Shown: piece by piece, positions 12,968-23,520 of the stretch
How positions within the stretch are numbered: the first letter of the stretch is position 1
How the letters are laid out: the number at the start of each line of letters is the position of its first letter
From: Episyrphus balteatus
Lineage: Eukaryota; Arthropoda; Insecta; Diptera; Syrphidae
NCBI RefSeq assembly: GCF_945859705.1
Contig: NC_079137.1
Location: forward strand, 34,407,554-34,471,553
Reading direction: 5' to 3'
Length of the DNA: 64,000 nt
Made by a program: the position numbers and the translations under genes
The notes under the pieces: generated by a model
Database searches by the model: none
The model's input: only the letters and a program-made list of their open reading frames with translations
Told to the model about the DNA's origin: nothing

Positions 12968-13737
12968 TTAAATACTTTCGCAGCAATTTTCGAAAATATC
13001 ATAAATAATTTAAATTTTTACCACAGAAGATTTGGGTACAATGTTGAACCCCACGAAAACCATGCTTTTACCCAAAATATTTGTATTAACTTTTTTGATT
13101 TTTAACTCGACGTGTTTTCAAATTCAATCCCATTTGCAATAAAGTTTATCATCCCAACAGTTGCCCATCAGTAGGGTCAAACTGTAACGAACTTATCCCG
13201 CATTTTGATACTTTTAGTGGTGTCTTTTACCTTTTACCAAACTGATTCCCGTAACTTTCAAACAGAAGCGCGCAAAACGATACACAATGGAACAATATCG
13301 TCTGGCAGTTGTTCCCACGTTTATAAATGCGCGCGCCCCATTATTTCAAGTTTCCACAACCTAGATGCTTTCTATACACTAGAATATCCCGCGCATCTGG
13401 CCGCATCCGCATTTTGTATTCCAAGAAGATAGATAAACCACGCAGCCAGTCCCAACAAAACAAACAAAAAAACAACTAAAAAGAACTCGCGCAGTTACTT
13501 GATTATGTTGACGATGGTATATAGTGTCTCCTTTGGACTCTTTGGATAGTGCTGATGGCGATTCTTGGGATATATACCTGTACTTTACCTCGTACAATAT
13601 CCGATTTGCTGTGCTTGCTCTGCTTCAACACAATTCCTGGGATCGAAATCGATAAATAGAAGCACACAGAGTTACACAGAGTCAGGATGATGATGATCAT
13701 GGTGGCTCTTCCATATCGATGAAAAAGAGTACCACTC

Positions 13738-13753
13738 TCATCATCGATGATGA
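13738..13753. repeat. Perfect 16-bp palindrome
   Basis: TCATCATCGATGATGA is its own reverse complement. It lies 40 bp from another GATGATGATCAT run, so it may simply be microsatellite-derived. Confidence 0.85.
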
Positions 13754-14340
13754 TTGTTTATCACTGTGCGGTGTCGCACGCAGCTCATTTACCAGAATTG
13801 CTTGTACATACGTCGTCAAGTCGGCTTCAGAAGCGATCTTAGTGGACAGATCAATCGTTTGATCCCACAGACCCACTGACGTACACACACATTTCAGTCG
13901 CAACATAAAAACAAGAAAAATTGTTTAACACGTCCATCTCGTGAACTATACAACAACAACAACAACAACAAACCGCAGTGAACCAGCGAGAGAGCTCATT
14001 AGATGTAGTCCACCACCTCAGGGGGAAACCCTGCGGGGTAGCCATCTCAATTACCGATTCGATAATAATTGGAAAAATTCGCAGAATGAAAATTGCGGCG
14101 AATTCCATTGTCATTGCTATTCTGTTGCGTTGTCGTCGCTATATGCCAACAGAGCAGCAGCAGAGCACAGCACATCACAGCGTGTGAAGTAGCAACTGTT
14201 TATGCCGATGTCATTAGACCAAGTTGTATGGATGCGAAGGCATCTTTATCTATTGCGTCGCGTATGAATTATTAATTGCATCCACATGCAACTCAGTTGG
14301 TGTTGTTTGGTTAGGATCGGTTTGGCAGCAGCGGGACAAA

Positions 14341-14565
14341 CAGTGGGGTAAATTTGGTTTAAAATTGAACATTAAATTAGTTTCAAGGTTTTAAAAGGAA
14401 GGAATTGTGATGATTTGGAAGGGAGAATCAATGTCAAATTTAATCTAAAAATGTCAATAACTTTTTTTTAATGGAGGACAAGTTTTTGAAAGCATCATTA
14501 TTTTCGCTAAGAAAACTCAATTAAACCAAATCTCGATTGAAAATTCCATACAAACTGTCCCACTG
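14341..14565. mobile_element. Weak TIR element candidate, 225 bp
   Basis: It starts CAGTGGGGTAAATTTGG and ends TGTCCCACTG, giving an inverted CAGTGGG. Further inside, TTTGGTTTAA occurs on the left and TTAAACCAAA on the right. There is no TA or other clear duplication. The composition is AT-rich against a richer neighbourhood, which is compatible with an insertion. The CAGTG ends recall Tc1-like elements but are too short to prove it. Confidence 0.35.
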
Positions 14566-14623
14566 TGTCTGAAGACGCAATCTCGCTGATCTTCAAAGAC
14601 CGCCTGGTACTTCTTATTCGATA

Positions 14624-14637
14624 TATCGATATCGATA
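14624..14637. promoter_or_regulatory. Two overlapping DRE-type motifs
   Basis: TATCGATATCGATA contains the DREF consensus TATCGATA twice (14624-14631 and 14630-14637). In Drosophila DRE sites mark promoters and domain boundaries, where BEAF-32 also binds CGATA. A further TATCGATA half follows near 14984. No transcription start can be assigned, so function here is inference. Confidence 0.35.
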
Positions 14638-14900
14638 TCTCTCATTGCATTTTGCCCCAATGTTGCAACAATTCTCATATGGTGGCCAATTTCCAATTCA
14701 AAATATTTGCGTCACGTCTTGGTTTAGTTTTTGGTTATTCTGCGGCTGCAGTCGTCATTTTCCTGCGGTCAATATGCGCCTATAGGCACAATAACAACAC
14801 AAACGGAAGGAGGTGCAACAACTTTGGGACTTCCGGGTTCTAATGTACGGGGCACTAGATGAATTGAAAATCGTGACTAAAATAAGTGGGCGTTCGTTTT

Positions 14901-17900
14901 GTTTGAATTGAATTTGTTGCAATGGGCCCTTTTCTTAACAACAACAAATGCAACTGTCATAAAATTCTAAACGTGGCGAGTATATTATCGATATCTCTTA
15001 TGTGCTGCGTGAACCGAATTTTTAATTGACACTGACAGTTGACAGTTGAAGCGACATTATTATTTGTTTTGCTGTCACATGATGAGAATTTCATTTTTGG
15101 GTGTGAGAAATTCTGATTGCGTACTTTTAAAATGTTGTGTATATTATTGATGTGGGGTTGCAATTTTATTTTTTCCTATTAAGGTGCTTTTATCATTAAT
15201 CATTCAAGTTTTTTTTTTTTTTTGTTTGTTATTATTAACTTCTCTTCTATTGCTGGTGGCAGCAAGAGGGAGTTGAAATTTGTTGTGTTTTTATTATTTG
15301 ATAATTTAATTTATGTGCGTAGGAAGGTTGTTATTTATTTGTCATTTGATGGTGATACTCACGATAAATTGTTTTTTGTTCGAAATTTATTATACTGCAT
15401 TCGAGGTTTGATCTAGTTTTTTTTAGAAGTAGCAAAGTTTAATGTACATTATGTATAGATCAAACGTAGGCAAAGGGAAAACTTAAATTGATCAAGAATA
15501 TGGTTTTGTCAATTTGTTAAACTGTTATAACTAGTTCTATCGACAAGTTTTAATTAACAAATAAGCTAAATAAATAATATGCCTTTAGTACCTACTAGGT
15601 TCTATGGAGAACAAAATTTTGAATTGTGTTTTTCTCGAAATGAGTTGATATGTGTGCTCTTTTTCCCTTGATACCAACAGCAGTCTTTATTTTTGAAGAA
15701 TGCATAAGCGAATTTTTATATCAAGTTCTTTATCGCGCGTTTTGTAAAATTCAGTTAAGTTCCTTGCGAAAAAATCAAAAATCCTTAAAATTCAAATTCA
15801 TTCATTCATCAATAGACCAGTTATGTTTTGACACGGGTCACAAAAATAGTGTTTTGGAAAGTTCAAAATTCGATATCTCAAAAACTTTGCACGTTAGAGC
15901 TAATCTAATGCTAGATTTAAATTAAGAAGGTCAAATGCCATTAGGAAAGTATAGTTTGGTTACTATGGAAAGTAACCAAACTAGATAATATTACTCTCAA
16001 TTATGGAAAAATCAATCTTAAAAATCGTTTTTTTTTGTTTTTTTTCAAGTAGTTTTCCTACATTGTCTTAAATAAAAGGTTTTAATTTTAATAAAAGCAT
16101 CCCAAACTTTTCAAAAATAAAAATTTTTTTTCGGTAACTTTTTAGATTAAATTTTTACTAATTAAATTCGTCAAACATTTAAAAAACATAACAAAGTATA
16201 TTTTGACCAGGTTTTGTTAAGATCCAACCATTTTTTGTAAAAGATAAAAATAAAAACCCAAAAATCGTATTTGTGCATTTTTCTCAATATTTTTGAGGTT
16301 ATATAAAAAATGGTTTGAGTAAATGTTTTAGACCTTTTTATTATTTTAAACTTTTGTAATTAAGTTTTTTCGATAGGAGGTCTATACTTTTGACGGAAAT
16401 CGTAAAAACATACACGAAATTTTGATCTTCCAAATCTGAACTTTGTTCAGAAAAAAACGGTTTATTTTTAATATTCATTGATGGCACCAAAACGATTTTC
16501 ATAAAAAATACTTCGTTTAGTTCGGAAATAAATATTATTTTAGAATGCTTTTAAACGATAACAAAAAGTAATGAAAAATTTGTGAAAATGACAAAAAAAA
16601 TATATTTTTAAATTTTTGACCTAGGTGGTTTTACCAAACTACATTTTTTGTACACATTGTTGAAAAGTACTAAATGTCTTCTTTCTAGAATATTGAAAAT
16701 ATGACAAAGATAGATTTTTTTTAATGTATGAAGGTAAAAAGTTTTTTGTCCCTAAGTCCAGGTTTTGGGGGTGTTACGGAATTTTTAGATACTGTTTTAC
16801 AATCACTGCAACAAGATCTACACAATGTGATAAAATTCCGCTCGCTTTTATTTTTTGTAAATACCCTTTTTGTTAGACATTGTAATTAGAGCTAGTTGAA
16901 CTCAGCTTGAGGATTTTTAGTCTCAATTTGTGATTTTGTTTTTCTTCACTCACAGCTGTTTTTAAAGTTCGATTCTCAACTTTTTTTTGATATTGCGTCA
17001 TAAAAACAAAAAAACAATTTATTTATGGACAATTGGGAGTTAAACTGAAAAATAGTGATTAAAATGGCTCTTAGAAGATTTAAATATCCCAGGGATATTT
17101 TTCAAACTGGAATATGCCCAACTTCTGTTCTTTTTTTTTAAACTCGAGAGTTGAGAAAAAAAGCGAAGAAAACAAATGTTCAACTTGTGTTTCAACTTTC
17201 GACTTCTTAAGTTCGCCAACACTCGAGTTTGCTTCAAGTTGAGCAATAGTGAATTTTATCGCCATTATGCTATTAACATTATCCACAAAAAATTTACGAA
17301 GCAAAAAGTGGCGAATATTGTGTGAAAAACAAAATAACAAAAAAAACTAAGCATTCTTAAAAAATTAACACGTTTTTTACTGGTTTTGAAGTATGTATAA
17401 ATTTCTAAGACACACATTTTTATCCAACTCGTTAAAGTCGTTTTTGAGAAAAGTAGTCTTTTTTTAATTTTGGTTATTTTTTTCAGATATCGTAAATTTT
17501 GGTCTTTAGACCATTTTCAAAAACAAATTTTCAATTCCCCCTTTAGGGAATCTCTCAAAACTCAAAACTTCCATATTAAAGGAAACACTTTAGTAGTTGA
17601 GAATCATCAAAATCCTTTGAGCACATAGTTGTAAGGTTTGTTTGATCTTGAAAAATTGATTCCAAAAACATCTTTTTGAATAATCTCCAGAAAATGATAA
17701 ATTAGTGAAGAAACTCCTTGTAATATTATGTTATCACAACGGACATCAGTATATAAAGTATTTTTAAAATAAAACCTTTCAAGGCTTAATCTGACCTTCT
17801 GATCATAAAATTGACACTTGTAAGTTCATTTACAAGACTTAATAAAGCAGGTGTCACCAAAGTAAACTCCATTACATTTTATATAAAAAATATCGACCTA

Positions 17901-18150
17901 TACATATTTTTCGAACCAAAACTTATTTACATCTACAACAATGAGGTAAGTTTTCAAGAAAAAAAAAACAAAAAAAAAACTGATGTCACACACTCAATTT
18001 AACTGACCAATTCCAAACGTAAAAATCTCAACCAACATCACCCCAAACTTCAAACATAAAAAGTAGTCAAGGGTTAAGAAATTACCTCTCAAACAACAAC
18101 AACGACAACAAAATAAAAAAACACAAAACAAAAAAAAAACATTGTTAAAC
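14901..18150. other. AT-rich non-coding stretch
   Basis: A/T-run DNA with one perfect 13-bp hairpin (15952). Nothing else recognisable. Confidence 0.5.
15952..15983. repeat. Perfect 13-bp hairpin
   Basis: TAGTTTGGTTACT (15952-15964) pairs fully with AGTAACCAAACTA (15971-15983) around a 6-nt loop. It is isolated in AT-rich DNA; no terminator or miRNA context is evident. Confidence 0.85.
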
Positions 18151-18164
18151 TTCAAAAGATCAAA

Positions 18165-19345
18165 GATCGCTATCGATCGTTTACAAAATTTTAATGATAC
18201 TCAAATTATCATTCCTTGAGTTCCCCGCCTTCGGATTTCCTTTCGGTTTTCGATTTCTTTTCCACCCAATCCGTCTATTTAAATTATACTAAGCCAATTC
18301 AACCGTATCGAAAAAAAAGTAATAAAATAAAAAAAAAAAATAGAAATAAGAAAAAAAAAACACAAACTACAATGCATTAAGCAACAATCAAACAAATATA
18401 AATTCACTCTAATGAAATTACGGATCGAGTGCTTAACGCCAACTCGTTGATTGTTACATGAATCAATCATCTGCTCCAACCTACACGTTTAAAGCAGCCG
18501 ATTGCGCGCGTATAGGTAGATAGATAGTATACAAAATACGCCCCTGTGAGTTGTTATGTTTTTGTATACTATACAACGCGCGATCTGATCAATGATCTCG
18601 CACAGATCAAACTCTTAGCCTGAACGCGGCGTTGATCATCGCTTTGATGGCCTCCCGCCAAGTCGACCAACCGATAGACCGTTTGTATATACTGCCTATA
18701 AAGACCGTCCGCCCTCTCTCGCCGATCGATCTATCGCCCCAGATACAACAACAACAACAAAAACTTCAACTTCATAAAATAATGATAGATTTCCATGAGT
18801 AATATGAACGGGGTGAGACGTCAGACATTAAATGGCAGCAATTTGTCAATTTTGTCGAGTGTCTCATACATCACTTTAAAACCGCGCACCACCCTGTGCT
18901 CTCTCAAGTTAAAATTACTATAGTTGCCCATACATTATTACAAGCCACAAACAAACTATCGATAGTTATAGGCTATCGAAGTGAGCTCGGCACTCAGTTA
19001 TCGAGGAATAATATAATTTATCATCGCAATCTTTGCGATGGCGGTGGTCCCTGACAATCTAGCGATCTGCGTGCCGTGAATGCGACAAATCGATCGACAC
19101 ATTCACCGTCATCATCATCATTGCCGGCGCGGCTTCGATGCGATCGTCATTGCGGTGCAGTGCGGCCTCTCTAAGTGCTATCTGAAGACGTAGACTTTGG
19201 CGACACGAATAACAACCAAAAACAACAACAATGACAACAACGAACATCGTCGGTCGACTATATACGACGACAATCATTCATTAAAAGCAATTTAACTCGA
19301 TTTGAGTTCGGAGCGCTAAAATGATTGCAAACGCGATCGATATAA
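18165..19345. promoter_or_regulatory. CGATA/TATCG motif cluster
   Basis: At least eight or nine CGATA or TATCG words occur in about 1.2 kb (near 18171, 18305, 18672, 18732, 18957 as full TATCGATA, 18974, 18998 and 19337), together with several CGATCGAT words. My rough expectation for this length is two to three. CGATA clusters are BEAF-32/DREF-type sites in flies. A TATAAAG word at 18697 has no good initiator downstream. An insulator or promoter is possible, but there is no direct evidence. Confidence 0.35.
18504..18581. repeat. Hairpin in a balanced-composition island
   Basis: TAGTATACAAAA (18525-18536) pairs perfectly with TTTTGTATACTA (18560-18571) across a 23-nt loop. Outside it, GCGCGCG (18504-18510) is opposed by CGCGCGA after 18575, extending the stem across an asymmetric bulge. 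The overall size is comparable to a pre-miRNA, though the palindromic GTATAC could also be a factor site. Confidence 0.7.
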
Positions 19346-22300
19346 TTGGGCATGCAAATCAGAGAGCGAGATATATCTACCTAGTCGATCGATGCCATAA
19401 ATGCACACACGCTAGTTCGTGTAATTGAGTCGTTTGGACGCTAATCAAGCCGTGCTGCGGTACACCACACCACCACCTTCACTACCGCCTCTTTAAGTGA
19501 GCGATAATGATTCTACACGCTTTTCACACATCGTCCACCACGTTGTTGTCATCAACACACATTATCCCTGGGATCCCGCCTCCGCTTCTAACGATCGATC
19601 GGAGCAAGAGATTCTGCATATCTATACAGAAGAGACAACAACCGACTACTTGGCCGAAACGACTTCGACTCCAAACTCCTCCGACGCCAATGTGCCATGT
19701 CAGTGTCAATTGGTGGAATTTCTGCGTAAATCTCCGCAACCAGTGCCACATACCACAAGGTTCCACATTGTATCCTGCCTTGTTTTCGATATTGTTGCTA
19801 CTTGCTACTGCTGCTGGTGACCAACGTTTATCCAGCCAGTGCTGTGCTGCTGTGTGACCATTAAAAGGCTGTTTGGTGTAAGTGCGCGTGAAAACATCGA
19901 CTGCGAACATGGTGCGCGCAGAGGCTTGCAATCTAAACGAGTCATTTAACACGTCGTCGTTGCTGTCTTCGTTTCCCCGAGTTTGGACGGTCCGACGCTG
20001 CTAGTACGATGGGTCAACAAGAAGAAATGAGAGAGAGAGAGCCGACTGGCCTCATCACCATCATCGAGTTCCCATGCAGTGATCGGGCAAGCGCGGTTAG
20101 GTTTGTTAACACCACCGCGGTCGAAGCGCACCTCATCATAAAAGGGCTTCCTGATGCCAAAAAAATACATACAAACAAACATCCCACCAGACGATGCTGA
20201 TGACGATGATGACGACAACGGCCAAGAGTCACTCACTGAATCTCTCCCGTCTGCCATATGTTTTATGTTTTTCCGCGATTCGTTGTTGCGTCTTCTTTTC
20301 TACTTCTTCATCATATTGTTGTTGTTGTTATTGTCGACTTGGAACTTCAACAAACAAAACGACATCGTCATCATCGTCAGACTGCTCGGTGCGACAATGA
20401 CGACAACGACGAAGATCGCAACTTTGCTGTCGTTTGTGTGTTATGCCTTTGGCATGGAAAAAAATCAAGCTTCCTAATAAGGTTGGCACATGTTAAGTGC
20501 GGAAGCTATAACTGCGTTATGGATGCACGCAAATCGCTCGAATTTGATCCCAATCGCGCATTTCTATCGCAAACTTTGCACTCCTGCCACTTGGTTTTGG
20601 TCAATCGCACAATGTGGGTGTTAAATTCAAATCTAACCTCACATACGGTCTAACGAGAACGTTAAAAGAAACTAAAAAAAAGTTTCTGTTTTTTTCATTT
20701 TTTGAGAAATGATAAAAAAAAGAGAAAAAAAAACTCAAGACAGTCGTCCGTTCGTTGTTGTTGGTTGGCTGTTTGTTGGTCGTTCAGTTGGGGAGAAAAG
20801 ACCATTGAGACGTGTATCAAGTGGTTGGTTGATCGTGGCGAGTGGCAGCAATTGGGATTATGTGTCATGGCAGAGGTTCTGTCTTTGGGAAACTGTCCAA
20901 CATTTACAGTTGTTTTGTTGTTGTTGTTGTTTTTGTATAGTTTTGATGTCGTGAATTTCGTAACCAAAACAAAAATAACCACTACGCAAAAGTTGAACAA
21001 AAAAAATTGAATACAGTTTTACAGACAATCTCTTTCGACTTGATGGTTGACTTCTTTCCAAAAAGTCCTCGCGCACAATATTGTTCTTTTGATGCAACAA
21101 ACTAACAACAACAAAAAAATATATTAACCACGAATGAGATCATATTATATTAAACATTGCAACCTAAAACGAGGCTATTCAAAAGCCTAAATATATCAGT
21201 TTTTTTGAGAGGTTTTATTATGTGAGTCCAGTAGACGGTGTCACGTGCGGGCACAAAGTTTAAGGTCTAACAATTACCTCACCAGAATAATACTTTGGGA
21301 AACAGGCGACTAATGGTCGCGTTGCACGAAATCTTTTACTTTTTTTTTAAGTTTGATCTTTAACATCTTGGCATGTGGCAGTTGCAATTTCAAGTCAATA
21401 GAATTTCTTTACAATTCAATATTCATTCCGATGTTTGACGATCAACGACGATAAGATGTCAAAGCCTTCAAATGTTGACATCATTTTTATTTTTTCTTAT
21501 TTTTTAGAATTTACCTTGAGTTAAAGTGTGTGAAATGTTGGATGTTTGTTATTTTCGTATTCAACTTGAGAGTGATAGACTTCAATTCATAATAATTATA
21601 TAATGGAATTTTTCGTGCTACAACTAACATTTAAAAAAAGTGTTTTTAAGATTTTTAGAAAATATTTTTAGTAAAGAGAAATAATTTCAAGAATTGCAAT
21701 CAACATTTTTTGTTTAGTGAACAGGTGGATGATACCCACAACAACTACCTACTTATGGAATCTTGGAATAATTTTTTTATAGTGTCACAGTTTTCAATAT
21801 CAAGTTGAAATAACTAATGTTTAAATAGCAGGTACATAATTCCAATAAAATGATTAAAGGTTTTTTTTTTAATTTTAAAAGAACTATCAAAAGCTTTAAC
21901 ATTATTTGCGATGGAATTTGGTGTCGTAGTTTTAACTTTCAATGGAATAACAATTCAAATATCAGTGATTTTATGGAAAAAAAACCAATAGTTCTCTTTA
22001 AGTGAGTCTTGAATAAAATGGATTGGCAAATAGTTAAAAGTAGTTAGAGCTGAGAACTCATTAAAGATTATAGTAAACAAATTTCAATGCCAAATTATTA
22101 CAGAGATTACCATTAAAACGAATTCAGACATTTGAGTAGTGTTAAAAATAAAACCAGTTAGAAGAAACCAAAAGGTGCTATGCCTGAAAATCCTTTCATA
22201 GTTTTTATTATATTTCTTAGGGCAAAGGAAGAAAATTTCATAACCAACAAAAATGTGTTTAAAAAAAAGGTTACACATACGCCACAGTAAATTTAAACTC

Positions 22301-22566
22301 TTAAAATCAATACAAAATTTGTTATAAAAAAAAAATAAACGAATTGAGTCTTATTGAATATTTTTTTTAAATTACAGAACCAGTTTATTCAATTTCAATT
22401 TGTATTTCATTAAAATCGATAAGAAAAGAGTCAATTGTCGAACTGATAACTATGGTGATTGAACTAATACATTACACTGGTCTACAAAATTTAATTTTTT
22501 TTTTGGTGCGGGCACTTACATAAATATACTTTTCTATAGGTTTTTGATGTGCTGAACTCGAATCTG

Positions 22567-23287
22567 TGCCTACGTTCTGTAACTCTCGCATCGAGAAATT
22601 TCTCGCACGAAACACGCAAATCGGAACAAAAATAATGCGAATCGACACAAAAATCATTTTCTCACATTCGTTTGTTTCTATAAACAAATTTTTCTCGCCT
22701 TGAAACATTTCTGAATCAAAATGCTTGACACACTGGAAAAATGTGAATAAAACTGTGTCTGTAAGAAAATTATCGAGATAATTTCTCGATTGAACTGCCA
22801 AAATTACTCACAAGCTAAAAGGATGCGAGAAAGTAAGATATTTGAAAAAAAATAATCTTGCATTAAATGTGAGATGTGTTAAAAGTAAAAGTGTTCACGG
22901 TAATTTATTTTTGTATCACTTAAATTTTTAAAATAAAAAAAAAGAATATTAAAGAAAAAAAAAGAAAAAATTACATGCCTTAACTGTGACTTGAACTTGG
23001 TACCCTTCGCCTCCACTCGCTGACCGACTGCTCTACCTTCAAACTACCGAGCCTTGAGATATTTATTGTAAAACTATGTCTATATGACCTTTGATGGCCA
23101 AAGGTACAAATATTTTCCCTTTTTTTGACAGTTTCCAATAATTCCAATGGAATAAAAAATTTACAGGGTTGCTTCTCACATCTAGATACAGACACAGGTT
23201 ATTTTTCCAAATAGAGAAACGTATGGAATTTTTGTTTTAAAATTTTTCGATGCGAGAAGTTCTCGACTAAGTTACAGAACGTAGGCA
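22567..23287. mobile_element. Nested 721-bp TIR element
   Basis: The termini are the perfect inverted repeat TGCCTACGTTCTGTAAC (22567-22583 and 23271-23287), followed by less exact inverted blocks around CGCATCGAGAAATTTCTCG. It splits a Harbinger-like repeat. The uninterrupted sequence of that host repeat is available at about 23431-23460, which gives the empty site directly and leaves CTG (22564-22566 and 23288-23290) as the duplicated target. If the ends are taken one base further out (GTGCC/GGCAC), the duplication shrinks to a single T, so the exact length is uncertain. No transposase is present; the inner part contains a tRNA-like stretch on the minus strand. Confidence 0.8.
22976..23060 (-). 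repeat. Degenerate tRNA-like sequence inside the nested element
   Basis: On the minus strand a box-A-like GGTAGTTTGAAGGTAGAGC is followed about 30 nt later by a box-B-like AAGTTCAAGTC, in the order of a tRNA gene, and a T-rich run follows past 22976 that could act as a Pol III terminator. Acceptor and anticodon stems do not fold cleanly, so it is not a functional tRNA. A tRNA-derived SINE relic carried by the DNA element fits, but chance similarity is possible. Confidence 0.4.
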
Positions 23288-23360
23288 CTGAAGTCAGAAA
23301 TATCCTATCAGCTCCCGTTTTTGAAACATTACTGCTTGAAAGTTAAAAAAAAATCGTGTC

Positions 23361-23520
23361 TTGACTTATTTTGAAGTTAACAAGATTTTCCCCACATGAA
23401 CCAAAATATACTTTTCTGACGGTTTCCGGTGTGCTGAACTCGAATCCAAAGTCAAAAATATCCTAGCAGTTCACGTTTTTGAAATATTTTTGTTAGAATA
23501 TGCAAAAAACGTTTTTTTAC
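23361..23520. mobile_element. Second partial Harbinger-like arm, direct orientation
   Basis: It repeats the same blocks as 22475-23345 without the interruption: ACCAAAATATACTTTTCTGA, GTGTGCTGAACTCGAATCC, AAAGTCAAAAATATCCTAGC, then CACGTTTTTGAAATATT. The two arms lie head to tail, so the locus is a partial tandem duplication or two insertions side by side. It serves as the internal control showing the empty site of the nested 721-bp element. Confidence 0.7.

Larger units (their letters stand above)
8561..13180. other. AT-rich non-coding stretch
   Basis: It contains the tandem MITE and foldback copy 1; the rest is A/T-run DNA with no defensible gene. Confidence 0.5.
13181..14900. other. Balanced-composition island 3
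   Basis: It contains a TATAAA word followed by TGCGCGCGCCCC (13320-13338), a (CAA)n run (13951-13972), the 16-bp palindrome and the DRE pair. Frames on both strands overlap each other and share no protein signature. Candidate promoter or enhancer DNA. Confidence 0.3.
18151..21100. other. Balanced-composition island 4 (the largest)
   Basis: This is the longest non-AT-rich block in the window. It is rich in CGATCGAT, CAACAACAA and GACGACGA words, with the hairpin at 18504 and the CGATA cluster. Several frames above 100 codons are open on both strands over the same bases (19497-19952, 19946-20653), which indicates low stop density, not coding. AAGATCAAAGA at 18157 resembles a TCF/Pangolin site. 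Confidence 0.35.
22475..23345. mobile_element. Harbinger-like arm (family of 3913-4559), split by an insertion
   Basis: It begins with CACTGGTCTACAAAATTTAA, preceded by TTA, and continues through AAATATACTTTTCT and GTGCTGAACTCGAATCTG to 22566. It is then broken by a 721-bp element and resumes at 23288 with CTGAAGTCAGAAATATCCTA and TCAGCTCCCGTTTTTGAAAC. The order of blocks matches the left arm of the element at 3913. I see no convincing opposite end, so this looks like a partial copy. Confidence 0.7.

Noticed and set aside
12715..13002. 95-codon repetitive frame rich in Lys-Ile-Leu-Phe
   Set aside because: It is the translated terminal array of the foldback element, not a protein gene.
19497..19952. 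107-, 116- and 142-codon frames on both strands over the same bases
   Set aside because: Mutually overlapping open frames without homology I recognise; at most one could be coding and none has support.
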